In this document: one piece after another, positions 16,534 through 24,049 of the stretch
How the letters are laid out: the number at the start of each line of letters is the position of its first letter
Numbering within the stretch: position 1 is the first letter of the stretch
NCBI GenBank assembly: GCA_947258875.1
Contig: CAMYKB010000022.1
Location: 92,061-131,721, forward strand
Direction of reading: 5' to 3'
Length of the DNA stretch: 39,661 nucleotides
Source: an uncultured Gammaproteobacteria bacterium
GTDB lineage: Bacteria; Pseudomonadota; Gammaproteobacteria; CAMYKB01
Notes under the pieces: generated by a model
Seen by the model: only the letters and a program-made list of their open reading frames with translations
Databases searched by the model: none
Told to the model about the DNA's origin: nothing
Translations under genes and position numbers: made by a program

Positions 16534-16974
16534 TCATCTTTTAGTTCGCTTGGCGAAGCGTGCCTTGTCGTCCGCGTAGAAGTTTCGATAGGCTGTGACG
16601 GGTCACCGGGGGCTTTGTATTTGTCCGGCATGGCCTGTGCAAATTCCGTCAGGCCTTTTTTTGTATGTGTGTGAATCGATTTGTTTTAGTGCCAAAATCG
16701 ACTTGTGGTCTATCTCTTTTTTAAACCGATGGTGATATTCATTGTCCAGTTCCAGGGCGAGTTTTTGAAGCCAGATAAAGTTATCGTAGGATTGTTCGAC
16801 CAAGAGTACGCAGGGATGTTTGACATGAGTTGATTTGTAACGCGTTGTGATGCCATATTTATTCGGAACGGTACAAAGCATCTGTATGCTCTCAGGAATC
16901 ATTTTCACGACACGCTGATCACAGTGATAGCGTGTGCATTTTTTGATGTTTGCGTCGAGTACGAATATGCTCAT
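16534..16974 (-). pseudogene. Conserved protein of unknown function with two compensating frameshifts
   Basis: The first frame starts MSIFVLDANIKKCTRYHCDQ and runs well (VVKMIPESIQMLC, STHVKHPCVLLVEQSYDNF). After HTYKK the correct continuation GLTEFAQAMPDKYKAPGDP lies in a second frame, and the end VTAYRNFYADDKARFAKRTK returns to the first frame before TGA at 16534. A run of seven A's (minus strand, about 16656-16662) would read correctly with six, and one base is lost near 16602. Corrected, the gene is 146 residues and complete. The family is widespread and uncharacterised, often in phages and bacteria. Both lesions are single-base, so sequence error is possible. Confidence 0.65.
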
Positions 16975-17059
16975 GTAAAAACCAGGGTCACCAGATAATG
17001 TATTGTTGTTGACGATGGTATGGCACGGAGTAACTCTCTTCGATGTGTAGCTATAACCT

Positions 17060-17938
17060 TTATTTTGATTCGCTCAGAACACTCCCAATCATGTTTTCCG
17101 CCTGTGACGCATAACCGCCACCGAATAAATTGAAGTGGTTGAGAATGTGGTAGATGTTGTAGAAGGTTTTGCGGACTTTGTAGCCGGGGTCGATGGGCCA
17201 GCTGTCGTGGTAGGCGTCGTAGAAGCTGCTACCGAAGCCGCCGAAGAGTTCGGTCATGGCGAGGTCGGCTTCGCGGTCGCCGTAGTAGATGGCGGGGTCA
17301 AAGATGACGGGGCTGCCTTGTGCATCGCTGCTGTAGTTGCCGCTCCATAGGTCACCGTGTAATAGGGATGCTTCGGGTTGGTAGTTTGTAAACAACATAT
17401 CGAAGCTTTCCATCAGGCGTTCGCCCTTGCGTTGCAGGCTGCCGCTACAGCCGTTGCGTGCGGCGAGTTCCAGTTGATAACCGAGACGGTGCTCGCGCCA
17501 GAAGTTTATCCAATCGATATTTGGTGTATTGATTTGCGGTGTTGAGCCAATGGTGTTGTCAGTATGCCAACCGAAGCTGGGTGAGGTTTTGCGGTGCATT
17601 GCTGCGAGTTGTTGGCCGAATAAGGCCATGTTGCCGCGGCCACCGAGGCTGATGTATTCCATTACCACCCAGGCCTTGCTGCTGTTGCTGCCGGTGCAGA
17701 CCGGTAGCGGTACCTTGATGGCTTGTGCTGAAGCGAGTTCCTGCAGGCCGGCTGCTTCGGCCTCGAACATGTCGAGGTAGGCACTGCTATGCAGTTTGAC
17801 GAAATAGTCCTGTCCGTTGCCGCTGATGCGGAACGCCTCGTTGATGCAGCCGCCGCCGATACTTTGGCTGTTATCAACGCTGAAGCTCTTGCCTGTGGCT
17901 TGGCTGATGTTGTCGGCGATGGTAGACCAATGTTGCAT
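17060..17938 (-). CDS. Fructosamine-3-kinase family protein
   Basis: A 292-residue kinase (E. coli YniA 286) that phosphorylates ketosamines or ribulosamines on glycated proteins and small molecules, a protein-repair step. Motifs seen are SIGGGCINEAFRISG (ATP loop), DYFVKLH with the ATP-binding Lys, WVVMEYISLGGRG, LLHGDLWSGNYS with the catalytic Asp, and VIFDPAIYYGDREADLAMTE with the metal-binding Asp. It is full length. A 3' scrap of a related gene lies at 15603-15668, and a palindromic repeat sits 83 bases upstream of its start. Confidence 0.93.
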   Translation of the reverse strand: MQHWSTIADNISQATGKSFSVDNSQSIGGGCINEAFRISGNGQDYFVKLHSSAYLDMFEAEAAGLQELASAQAIKVPLPVCTGSNSSKAWVVMEYISLGGRGNMALFGQQLAAMHRKTSPSFGWHTDNTIGSTPQINTPNIDWINFWREHRLGYQLELAARNGCSGSLQRKGERLMESFDMLFTNYQPEASLLHGDLWSGNYSSDAQGSPVIFDPAIYYGDREADLAMTELFGGFGSSFYDAYHDSWPIDPGYKVRKTFYNIYHILNHFNLFGGGYASQAENMIGSVLSESK

Positions 17939-18020
17939 AATATCTTCAGGGTTATGTAGGATTTTCTATTTTATTAGCAGATTGACAGTTTATGTTAATC
18001 GGCGTCACAAACCAGCTTAA

Positions 18021-18100
18021 GTAGGATGGGTGAAGCGTAGCGTAACCCATCGACTCGGTTAATTAAGACGTCACGCGTGATGGGTTATCACCCATCCTAC
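18021..18100. repeat. Palindromic repeat GTAGGATGGGTGA...TCACCCATCCTAC
   Basis: An 80-base element with 13-bp perfect outer arms (18021-18033 and 18088-18100) and inner GGGT...ACCC hairpins. This motif type is widely dispersed between genes of many bacteria. A half copy is at 15562-15587. Confidence 0.75.
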
Positions 18101-18111
18101 AAATGTATACC

Positions 18112-18648
18112 TTATATTTCCAGCCAGTCACCCGGTTGCAGGTCGTTCAGTGTCCAGGAGCCGACACGGTAGCGTATCAGGCGCAGTGTAGGAAAGCCCG
18201 TTGCCGCAGTCATGCGGCGCAGCTGGCGGTTACGGCCTTCTTTTAATGTCAGTTCAATCCAACTGGTAGGAATGCTTTTACGGGTACGGATGGGTGGGTC
18301 GCGTGGCCATAGTTGTGCTGGTTCGTCTATGCGCTCGGCCTTTGCGGGCATGCTGATGCCATCCTTGAGTTCAACGCCGTCGTGTAATTGTGCTAATGCA
18401 AGGTCATCAATGTCACCTTCGACCTGTACCCAGTAGGTCTTGCTCGTTTTATGTCTGGGATCGCTAATACGGTGTTGCAGTTTGCCGTCATCGGTGAGTA
18501 CCACCAGGCCTTCGCTGTCCCGGTCAAGACGTCCCGCGGCATAGATGTGTTTTACCGGAATAAAATCAGCAAGGGTTTGCCGCCCATCCTGGTCCGTGAA
18601 CTGACACAGCACGTCGAAAGGTTTGTTGAAAAGAATAATGCGTGACAT
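18112..18648 (-). CDS. rluE: 23S rRNA pseudouridine(2457) synthase
   Basis: A 178-residue RsuA/RluB/E/F-family enzyme without the N-terminal S4 domain, as in RluE. It isomerises a uridine in the peptidyl-transferase region of 23S rRNA. The catalytic motif is [19 protein letters not shown] with Asp42. Other motifs are KTYWVQVEG and [24 protein letters not shown]. It starts [20 protein letters not shown], typical of RluE. Exact target U2457 follows from the family, not from the sequence itself. Confidence 0.9.
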   Translation of the reverse strand: MSRIILFNKPFDVLCQFTDQDGRQTLADFIPVKHIYAAGRLDRDSEGLVVLTDDGKLQHRISDPRHKTSKTYWVQVEGDIDDLALAQLHDGVELKDGISMPAKAERIDEPAQLWPRDPPIRTRKSIPTSWIELTLKEGRNRQLRRMTAATGFPTLRLIRYRVGSWTLNDLQPGDWLEI

Positions 18649-18735
18649 GGTTGTATTTGCTGATCGGTGAAGCGCCCTACCAGAACTGAATAGAGATGCG
18701 TCAATAAATTAAGAACGATTCAAGTTGTTTCTTTG

Positions 18736-19142
18736 CTAGAGAGAGTGTCTCGCTGAAAAGGCATACGCTACAATAGTGAATGTTAGAGCTATTGCAATAT
18801 AAATTAAACCTATAAGGGCTCATGTACGCACCTGTGAAATTGCTTTTTCTGCACCACTTGCTTTGTAGGTTCCAGTGGAATCAAAATAGTTGTTCTGGCG
18901 AGAGGAGAATATAAAAGCTAGTAGATAACATGCTGCCACTATAAGAAGCATTAAAATAGTCGGGAAACGATAAATGCCTGGTAACGCTATTAATAATGGC
19001 CTATAGGATAAAGCAAGACATAAATGCCTGATATTTTTGATCGATTGAATTCGTCAAATATATTCGAGTGGCGATATACCGCTGTCGAAGCACGGATCGA
19101 TATCACTGTGAGCATAATGAAAAATGCAACATCTAGTAACAT
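18736..19142 (-). pseudogene. Decayed multi-helix membrane protein gene
   Basis: Starts ATG at 19142 (MLLDVAFFIMLTVISIRAST...), runs into a stop after LLYPIGHY, and continues in the next frame as RPLLIALPGIYRFPTILMLL then VAACYLLAFIFSSRQN. An in-frame TGA (18820-18822) follows EKAISQVRT, after which the same frame continues with another clear helix (ALIGLIYIAIALTFTIVAYAF) to TAG at 18736. Four hydrophobic segments survive. One frameshift near 18990-19020 and one nonsense codon show loss of function. I do not recognise the family. It fills what otherwise looks like an empty 540-base gap. Confidence 0.6.
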
Positions 19143-19188
19143 CCCTGCGCGTGCCGTTTAGGTGTTTGATTTTCTGAAAATGTTCGAG

Positions 19189-20913
19189 TTACTGTCCCCT
19201 GACAAACGGCAGATAACGCGGCCGCCAGAAGCGTGAGCGCAGATAGGCATCCAGGTCGCGGTCAGAGAGTTCGGTCTTGCCGGCTACACCCTCGCGCAAG
19301 GCGCATTCGATAACGCGTACCGCGACGCGTATCGAGACTTCCTGCAATTCGCTAACCGGCGGGTAGATGCGGCCATTTTCGAGATGATTAGCGGCAGTGT
19401 ACTCGGCGAGCGCATAGGCCGCCGTCGAGACCATATCGTCGGTGATTTTTTTGGCCTCACACAGGACGGCAGCGAAACCCAGGCCGGGGAAGATAAAGGC
19501 GTTGTTGCCCTGGCCGATGGGATAGGTGTTACCGTTATGTTCCACATCCGGGAAAGGACTGCCGGTCGCCACGATGGCGCGGCCGGAGGTCCACTCCAGT
19601 ATGTCGGCGGGTATGCCTTCGCTGGAGGCCGTTGGATTCGATAGCGGGAAAATAATCGGCCGCGTGGTCTTCTGGCTGATCGCCTTGACGATCGGTTGGG
19701 TGAAGGAATTGGGGTGTCCACTAAGCCCCAGCAGTGCGGTAACATTGCCGTTTTCAATCGTTTCCAGCAGTGTCGGGATGCTACCGGTGATGTTCCAGTC
19801 TTTGATGCTCGCCGCGGGTTGCGCAAACTTTTCCTTGTAGACATCCATGGCGCGGTCATCCACTAGCAGGCCCTTGGAGTCGAGCACGAAGACCTGTGAA
19901 TGTGCCGCTTCCCTTTGCACGCCTTCACGCACCAAGCCTTCGATAATGGCGCTGGCGACCCCGGCGCCACCTGCGCCTGCGCCGTAAACGATAATGCGTT
20001 GTTCACTGAGGCCTTCATTTTTCAAACGGCATGCAGACAGCATGCCCGCAAGTGCTACCGCGCCGGTGCCTTGTATGTCGTCATTAAATGACGCCACCTT
20101 GTCGCGGTAGCGATCCAGTACCGTGAAGGCCACCTCCTTGGAAAGGTCTTCCCATTGGATGATGGCCTTGGGCCAGCGTGTGGTAATGGCATCGACAAAT
20201 TTGTCGATGAATTCGAGATAACCTTTGCCGCGAATCCGCCGTTGGCGCACACCAAGATAGAATTCATCATTAATGAGGTCGAGCCGGTCGGTGCCAACAT
20301 CAAGTTTCACCGGCATGGTATGAAATGGACTGACGCCACCGCCGACGGTGTACAACGCGAGTTTGCCGATAGAAATCGCCAGGCCACCGTAACCCTGGTC
20401 GCCAATGCCAAGAATCGCGGAGGAATCGGTGGCCACGATCGTACGCACGTCGTTCCAGGGGTAGTTGTGCGCGACACTCTGCGCGCGGTCAATGTTAAGC
20501 GGCGAAAATGACAGGCCCCGGGCGTTTTGATATAGCGAACTGTATTCCTGCACCGCCTGGCCGACCGTCGGGGTATAGACGATGGGCATCATCTCTTCCA
20601 GATAACGTTCCAGCAATGCGTAGAAGAGGATTTCCGAACGTTCCTGCAAGGCACGCAAGTACTGATACTTGGCGATTGATGTCGGTTGACGCTGATAGCC
20701 GCGGTAAACACGCAGGATTTGCTGGCTGAGGGTGTTGACCTGCGGCGGTAGCAGGCCATCGAGACCGAGTGCGATGCGTTCTTCCTGGGTGAAGGCGGTG
20801 CCCTTGTTGGTAAGCACCAGACGCATCAATGCGATGCCCATAAGGTACACTTCCATGTACTCATTACCCTGGGCATCCTTTTTGATGTCGAAGTACGGAC
20901 TAAGAGGTGGCAT
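19189..20913 (-). CDS. maeA: NAD-dependent malic enzyme
   Basis: A 574-residue enzyme (E. coli MaeA 565) that oxidatively decarboxylates malate to pyruvate. Motifs are the conserved YTPTVGQAVQEYSSLYQNARG, the catalytic Lys/Asp region YGGLAISIGKLALYTVGGG, the metal site QWEDLSKEVAFTVLDRYRD with FNDDIQGTGAVALAG, and the NAD-binding VYGAGAGGAGVASAI. The N-terminal 25 residues are slightly longer than usual. NAD rather than NADP preference follows from the long single-domain family type. It appears monocistronic. Confidence 0.95.
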   Translation of the reverse strand: MPPLSPYFDIKKDAQGNEYMEVYLMGIALMRLVLTNKGTAFTQEERIALGLDGLLPPQVNTLSQQILRVYRGYQRQPTSIAKYQYLRALQERSEILFYALLERYLEEMMPIVYTPTVGQAVQEYSSLYQNARGLSFSPLNIDRAQSVAHNYPWNDVRTIVATDSSAILGIGDQGYGGLAISIGKLALYTVGGGVSPFHTMPVKLDVGTDRLDLINDEFYLGVRQRRIRGKGYLEFIDKFVDAITTRWPKAIIQWEDLSKEVAFTVLDRYRDKVASFNDDIQGTGAVALAGMLSACRLKNEGLSEQRIIVYGAGAGGAGVASAIIEGLVREGVQREAAHSQVFVLDSKGLLVDDRAMDVYKEKFAQPAASIKDWNITGSIPTLLETIENGNVTALLGLSGHPNSFTQPIVKAISQKTTRPIIFPLSNPTASSEGIPADILEWTSGRAIVATGSPFPDVEHNGNTYPIGQGNNAFIFPGLGFAAVLCEAKKITDDMVSTAAYALAEYTAANHLENGRIYPPVSELQEVSIRVAVRVIECALREGVAGKTELSDRDLDAYLRSRFWRPRYLPFVRGQ

Positions 20914-21081
20914 CTGTTGGCCTATTATTTGTTAACAACAGTATAAGACTATCTGGAATTTTTGCAGTAGCTAATTTTATTAATGCTAAGGAATGATGAA
21001 TTAAATCATTAGCGGCATGATCCGGGGTTCCTGGCAGTTAACAAAACATGAGATGACACGTTAGTAGGATAGCGGCGCCGT

Positions 21082-21972
21082 TCAGCCTAATAATTTTTGC
21101 CAGCGCTGTTGCCGCGCCTTGCTGAAGCCAAGCCCGTCGAACAGTTTTGTTAACTTATCTTCATCATAGCGTCTGCGGCCCAGGTCGAGCCTTCCAGGTA
21201 GGTCGACTTCGCAATAGATGGCGGTGAGACGCTTCGCCAGGCGCACGGCGTCCTGGTGTTCATCGAGCAGTCGCTGCAGGCGCGCCGCACCCCGGATTTT
21301 CATATCGCCTATGGTGTCGATGTTGTCCAGCAGGTTATCCAGGCTGTCGAATTTTTTGAGCAGTTTGGCGGCGGTAGCCGGACCGATACCCGGTACCCCG
21401 GGTATGTTGTCCACCTTGTCGCCGGCAATTGCCAGCATGTCCGCGATTTGGTCCGGGCGGACGCCAAAATGTTTTTGTACGCCACGCGAGTTGAGCTTGT
21501 GGCCTCTGGCGTAGTCCCACCACAGGTCTTCGTTTTCCACCAGCTGCGCGAGGTCCTTGTCTGCGGTGACGATAGTGTTGTGCAGGCCCTCACCACGCAT
21601 GGTTTTCGCCAGGGTGCCGATGATATCGTCGGCCTCGTAACGGTCGCTGCCCAGTTCAGTGATGCCGGCCGCGCGCAGGAACTCACGGCAGAGTTTGAAC
21701 TGGTGCTTGAGCTCGTCCGGGGCCGATTCACGGTTGGCCTTGTAGTCAGGATAGATCTCGTTGCGGTGCGAGGATGTCAGGCTTTCATCGAAGGCAAAGG
21801 CAATGGATTCCGCTTCGGTGTATTCAAGTAACTGCGCCACAAAGTCAGTGAAGCCATACACCGCGTTGACGGGTCGGCCCTGATCACACGTTATGGTGTC
21901 CGGCAGTGTGAACCAGGCGCGGAACACATAAATGCTGGAATCGACAAGATAGACGCGGTTTTCGGCGGGCAT
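21082..21972 (-). CDS. 5'-3' exonuclease (PolA N-terminal / FEN-like)
   Basis: A 296-residue stand-alone 5'-nuclease with the acidic metal-binding motifs of the PolA exonuclease domain: YLVDSSIYVFRAW, AFDESLTSSHRNEIYPDYKANRE, YEADDIIGTLA, VTADKDLAQLV, and the helix-hairpin-helix AGDKVDNIPGVPGIGPATAAKLL. No polymerase domain follows. It would trim 5' flaps or primers, similar in role to E. coli Xni but longer. ATG 21972 is preferred; a TTG at 21990 would add six residues. It lies 27 bases beyond the end of the broken nuclease gene. Confidence 0.9.
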   Translation of the reverse strand: MPAENRVYLVDSSIYVFRAWFTLPDTITCDQGRPVNAVYGFTDFVAQLLEYTEAESIAFAFDESLTSSHRNEIYPDYKANRESAPDELKHQFKLCREFLRAAGITELGSDRYEADDIIGTLAKTMRGEGLHNTIVTADKDLAQLVENEDLWWDYARGHKLNSRGVQKHFGVRPDQIADMLAIAGDKVDNIPGVPGIGPATAAKLLKKFDSLDNLLDNIDTIGDMKIRGAARLQRLLDEHQDAVRLAKRLTAIYCEVDLPGRLDLGRRRYDEDKLTKLFDGLGFSKARQQRWQKLLG

Positions 21973-21999
21973 GGACTCAATGTCTATCAAGTGAATGGA

Positions 22000-22711
22000 T
22001 TATTCAAGCTCCAAAGCTGCCGGGTGGCGAACCCGCATGCGTAGCGCCCCTTTATGGGCGTAGAGCCAGCCACGCGCAGTAACCAGTTTACCCTTGAGGC
22101 CTTGTAGGTTGATGCCCTGGAAATAGCTGGCATCCTTGTGATCGATACGTATACCAAGTCCGCCTTCCATGTTCAGCCAGGTTGATTTGCGACTATTGCC
22201 TATACGAACGATTTTGCCCTGTACGATACGCCAGCCACGTTCACTGCGGTTTAATTTCACGCTCGCTATGGTTTCGTATTGCGGCAAAGACCAGATCCCC
22301 AGCGTTTGCCGGCGCGCAGCCGATTCGCTCTGCTGATAACAATTCGCAGCCCATGTGTTGGGTGGTATGACCAGGGTTGTTGCCAGTCCAGAGCGTAACA
22401 AATCGCAATAGCACTTCGTGGTCGTGTTGTTGTAGCAACTTCGTCAGTTTGTTGCTGGCCTTGCGTGAATAGGGTTGCGCCGGCGTATCTTTGCGGCCCA
22501 GTTCGGGGGTGTCGATGCCGATCAGGCGCAGCTTGCGGCCATCAGCGAGGCGGATGGTATCGCCGTCATATACCCACTCGACGCGCGCAGTTTCGTCAAT
22601 ACGGTCCGGCAGACAGCTTGCGGCCTGACTGCGCACACCGGCTGACGACAGCAAACAGGCAATAAAAAGGGCGCTCCATGGGAGCGCCCTCGATCTGCAC
22701 GCGTAGTGCAT
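22000..22711 (-). pseudogene. Thermonuclease (SNc-domain) gene broken by an internal deletion
   Basis: The first frame (22711 to about 22405) has a signal-like N terminus and the SNc motifs RVEWVYDGDTIRLADGRKL and RLIGIDTPELGRKDTPAQP. The second frame (to 22000) holds the rest, from LLRSGLATTLVIPPNTWAAN to LEARGW-like C-terminal beta strands. Between EVLLR and LLRSGLA the family has about 25 residues with the catalytic RYDR/RDRYGR region, which are gone, and the frame is shifted. Activity is therefore unlikely. The start region also overlaps the rpmE terminator hairpin, so transcription would end inside the signal peptide coding region. Confidence 0.75.
22668..22690 (-). terminator. Rho-independent terminator of rpmE
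   Basis: On the minus strand AGGGCGCTCC, loop CAT, GGAGCGCCCT, followed by TTTTTATT. A perfect 10-bp stem with a T tract, 36 bases after the rpmE stop. It lies inside the 5' coding part of the broken nuclease gene. Confidence 0.88.
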
Positions 22712-22725
22712 AGTGTTGGTGTGGC

Positions 22726-22932
22726 TTACTTGCCGCCGTAGCGTTTACGGAATTTGTCGACTTGTCCTGCCGTATCAAGGATCTTTTGCTTACCCGTGAA
22801 GAATGGATGACAGCTGGAACAGACCTCGATATGGAGATCGCTGTTGCCATAGGTCGATTTCGTCTTGAATGTGTTACCACAGCTGCAGGTGACTGAAATC
22901 TCTTTGTAGTCCGGATGGATGTCGGCCTTCAT
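22726..22932 (-). CDS. rpmE: 50S ribosomal protein L31
   Basis: A 68-residue L31 of the zinc-binding type: [20 protein letters not shown], then [15 protein letters not shown] with the CxC and CxxC zinc ligands, ending KFRKRYGGK. It is part of the large subunit bridge to the small subunit. The start ATG 22932 matches the family; an ATG at 22941 would add MRT. A strong terminator follows, and a pair of DnaA boxes lies about 120 bases upstream. Confidence 0.95.
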   Translation of the reverse strand: MKADIHPDYKEISVTCSCGNTFKTKSTYGNSDLHIEVCSSCHPFFTGKQKILDTAGQVDKFRKRYGGK

Positions 22933-22941
22933 TGTTCGCAT

Positions 22942-23363
22942 ACCCAGTTAAGCAAAAATAAGGTCGGGCATGATACTCAAATTGATTACCCGGAGCAAGT
23001 TTCCCTGGGGGCGGATTTCTCCTAAGTTATTGTCCACTTTGAGCTTTGTGGGTTATCCACATTTTTTGTGGATAACTTTGTGGAGTAAATGGGACTAGAA
23101 GGTAAAAAACACGCGTATATGAATCTTTTGTTGCAATGCGCAAAAAATAACCACTTTAGTAACTAATTGTTTTATATCGATTTATTTGTTGTTAATTGTT
23201 GAGAGTAACAAATGTGACGGTTTTTTGGCAAGTGATCACTGTAATTCCTTGATACTGTGTATAAAAACACCGGGTCATGCTGCTCCGCCGGTTCGGGGTT
23301 GATGTTTGCAGCGGTGCTAAGTCGCTGATTTACTGGCGGGTGATGCATGCTTAAACTGTCGAC
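22942..23363. other. rpmE / DUF4124 divergent intergenic region
   Basis: 422 bases without a convincing gene. It contains the DnaA-box pair at 23053-23075, a TTGTCCACT degenerate box at about 23031, a perfect palindrome AGTGATCACT (23231-23240), and AT-rich DNA that probably holds promoters for rpmE (left) and DUF4124 (right). No promoter could be assigned with confidence. Confidence 0.4.
23053..23075. promoter_or_regulatory. Head-to-head pair of perfect DnaA boxes upstream of rpmE
   Basis: TTATCCACA (23053-23061), five T's, TGTGGATAA (23067-23075). With flanking G and C it makes a 10-bp perfect inverted repeat. It is followed by CTTTGTGGAG, close to the CTATGTGGAC after the priA pair. Spacing and orientation equal those at 5754-5776. 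Confidence 0.65.
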
Positions 23364-23657
23364 ATGAGTCTTTTCATCAAAATCTCTCTGGGGGCCGCTA
23401 TCGTTGTGGCCGCCCTGGTATTCATCCCGCTGGGGCCAGACGATGAAGCCGTGTTGAGCCCTCTCAAGATACACCGTTTGCTACAGGGCGGCGAAGAGGC
23501 GGAAACGGCTAAACCTACCGCGTCGCGCGATCGCGTCTACAAGTGGCAGGATGCCGGCGGGCAGTGGCATTTCAGCAATCAAGCACCCGCCGAGGGTCAG
23601 GCATCACAGGTCATGGAGATCGACCCGAGCGAGATTACGACCCTGCCAGCAGATTAA
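23364..23657 (+). CDS. DUF4124 domain protein
   Basis: A 97-residue protein with one N-terminal membrane helix or signal anchor (about 5-23, IKISLGAAIVVAALVFIPLG) and a C-terminal DUF4124 core: RVYKWQDAGGQWHFSNQAP. DUF4124 is a small periplasmic beta domain of unknown function, usually attached to an N-terminal export signal. It lies alone between rpmE and hemW in opposite orientation. The ribosome-binding site is poor. Confidence 0.8.
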   Translation: MSLFIKISLGAAIVVAALVFIPLGPDDEAVLSPLKIHRLLQGGEEAETAKPTASRDRVYKWQDAGGQWHFSNQAPAEGQASQVMEIDPSEITTLPAD

Positions 23658-23732
23658 TCAAGGCAGCAGTCGAGTTAAGGAGCCACTGATTAATTCTTGA
23701 GCGGTTGATTTGTGTCCGTAATCACCAACTTC

Positions 23733-23779
23733 GGCGTGTAGATTTTCGTAATAGCGGGCTATTAGCTGCGATCTACGCC
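23733..23779. repeat. Imperfect hairpin, possible IS-end remnant
   Basis: Arms GGCGTGTAGAT/ATCTACGCC enclose a perfect inner palindrome TAATAGC-GG-GCTATTA (23749-23764). It stands in a 190-base gap that begins with GGAGCCACTGATTAATTC (about 23679), which resembles an IS5-type terminal repeat. No transposase frame is present. Confidence 0.4.
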
Positions 23780-23851
23780 TTGCCACGTCAATTTAGACAT
23801 GGGTCGATTTTGAACGACAACTCATTCCACACAGACTCAACCAGAGACCTC

Positions 23852-24049
23852 CTAGTCATCGTCACGGTGTGCGCGGATCCCGGCGAGGTCTCCCGCATCG
23901 TCTACCGTCACTTCAACAACTACGGGTACACAGCAGACCTGACAGTCTTCATAGTAGATCTGGTTGCCTACGGTGCAATCGACATCCAGTTCCAACCGCT
24001 CGCCGCAGTAGGGGCAGGTGACTTCGATATCTTCAATTAGAGCGCTCAT
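23852..24049 (-). CDS. CPXCG motif small zinc-ribbon protein
   Basis: A 65-residue protein with TCPYCGERLELDVDC near the start and EDCQVCCVPVVVEV later, giving CPxCG and CxxC metal-binding pairs. This is the CPXCG cysteine-rich family, predicted to bind zinc; function unknown. The start overlaps the hemW stop by 17 bases, so it is co-translated or at least co-transcribed with hemW. Confidence 0.85.
   Translation of the reverse strand: MSALIEDIEVTCPYCGERLELDVDCTVGNQIYYEDCQVCCVPVVVEVTVDDAGDLAGIRAHRDDD

Noticed and set aside
16603-16974. Programmed frameshifting at the A7 run
   Set aside because: A second opposite shift would also be needed; two lesions fit mutation or sequence error better.
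13825-19188. CRISPR array or prophage in the repeat-rich region
   Set aside because: Repeats are palindromic and irregularly spaced, with no spacer pattern and no cas or phage structural genes.
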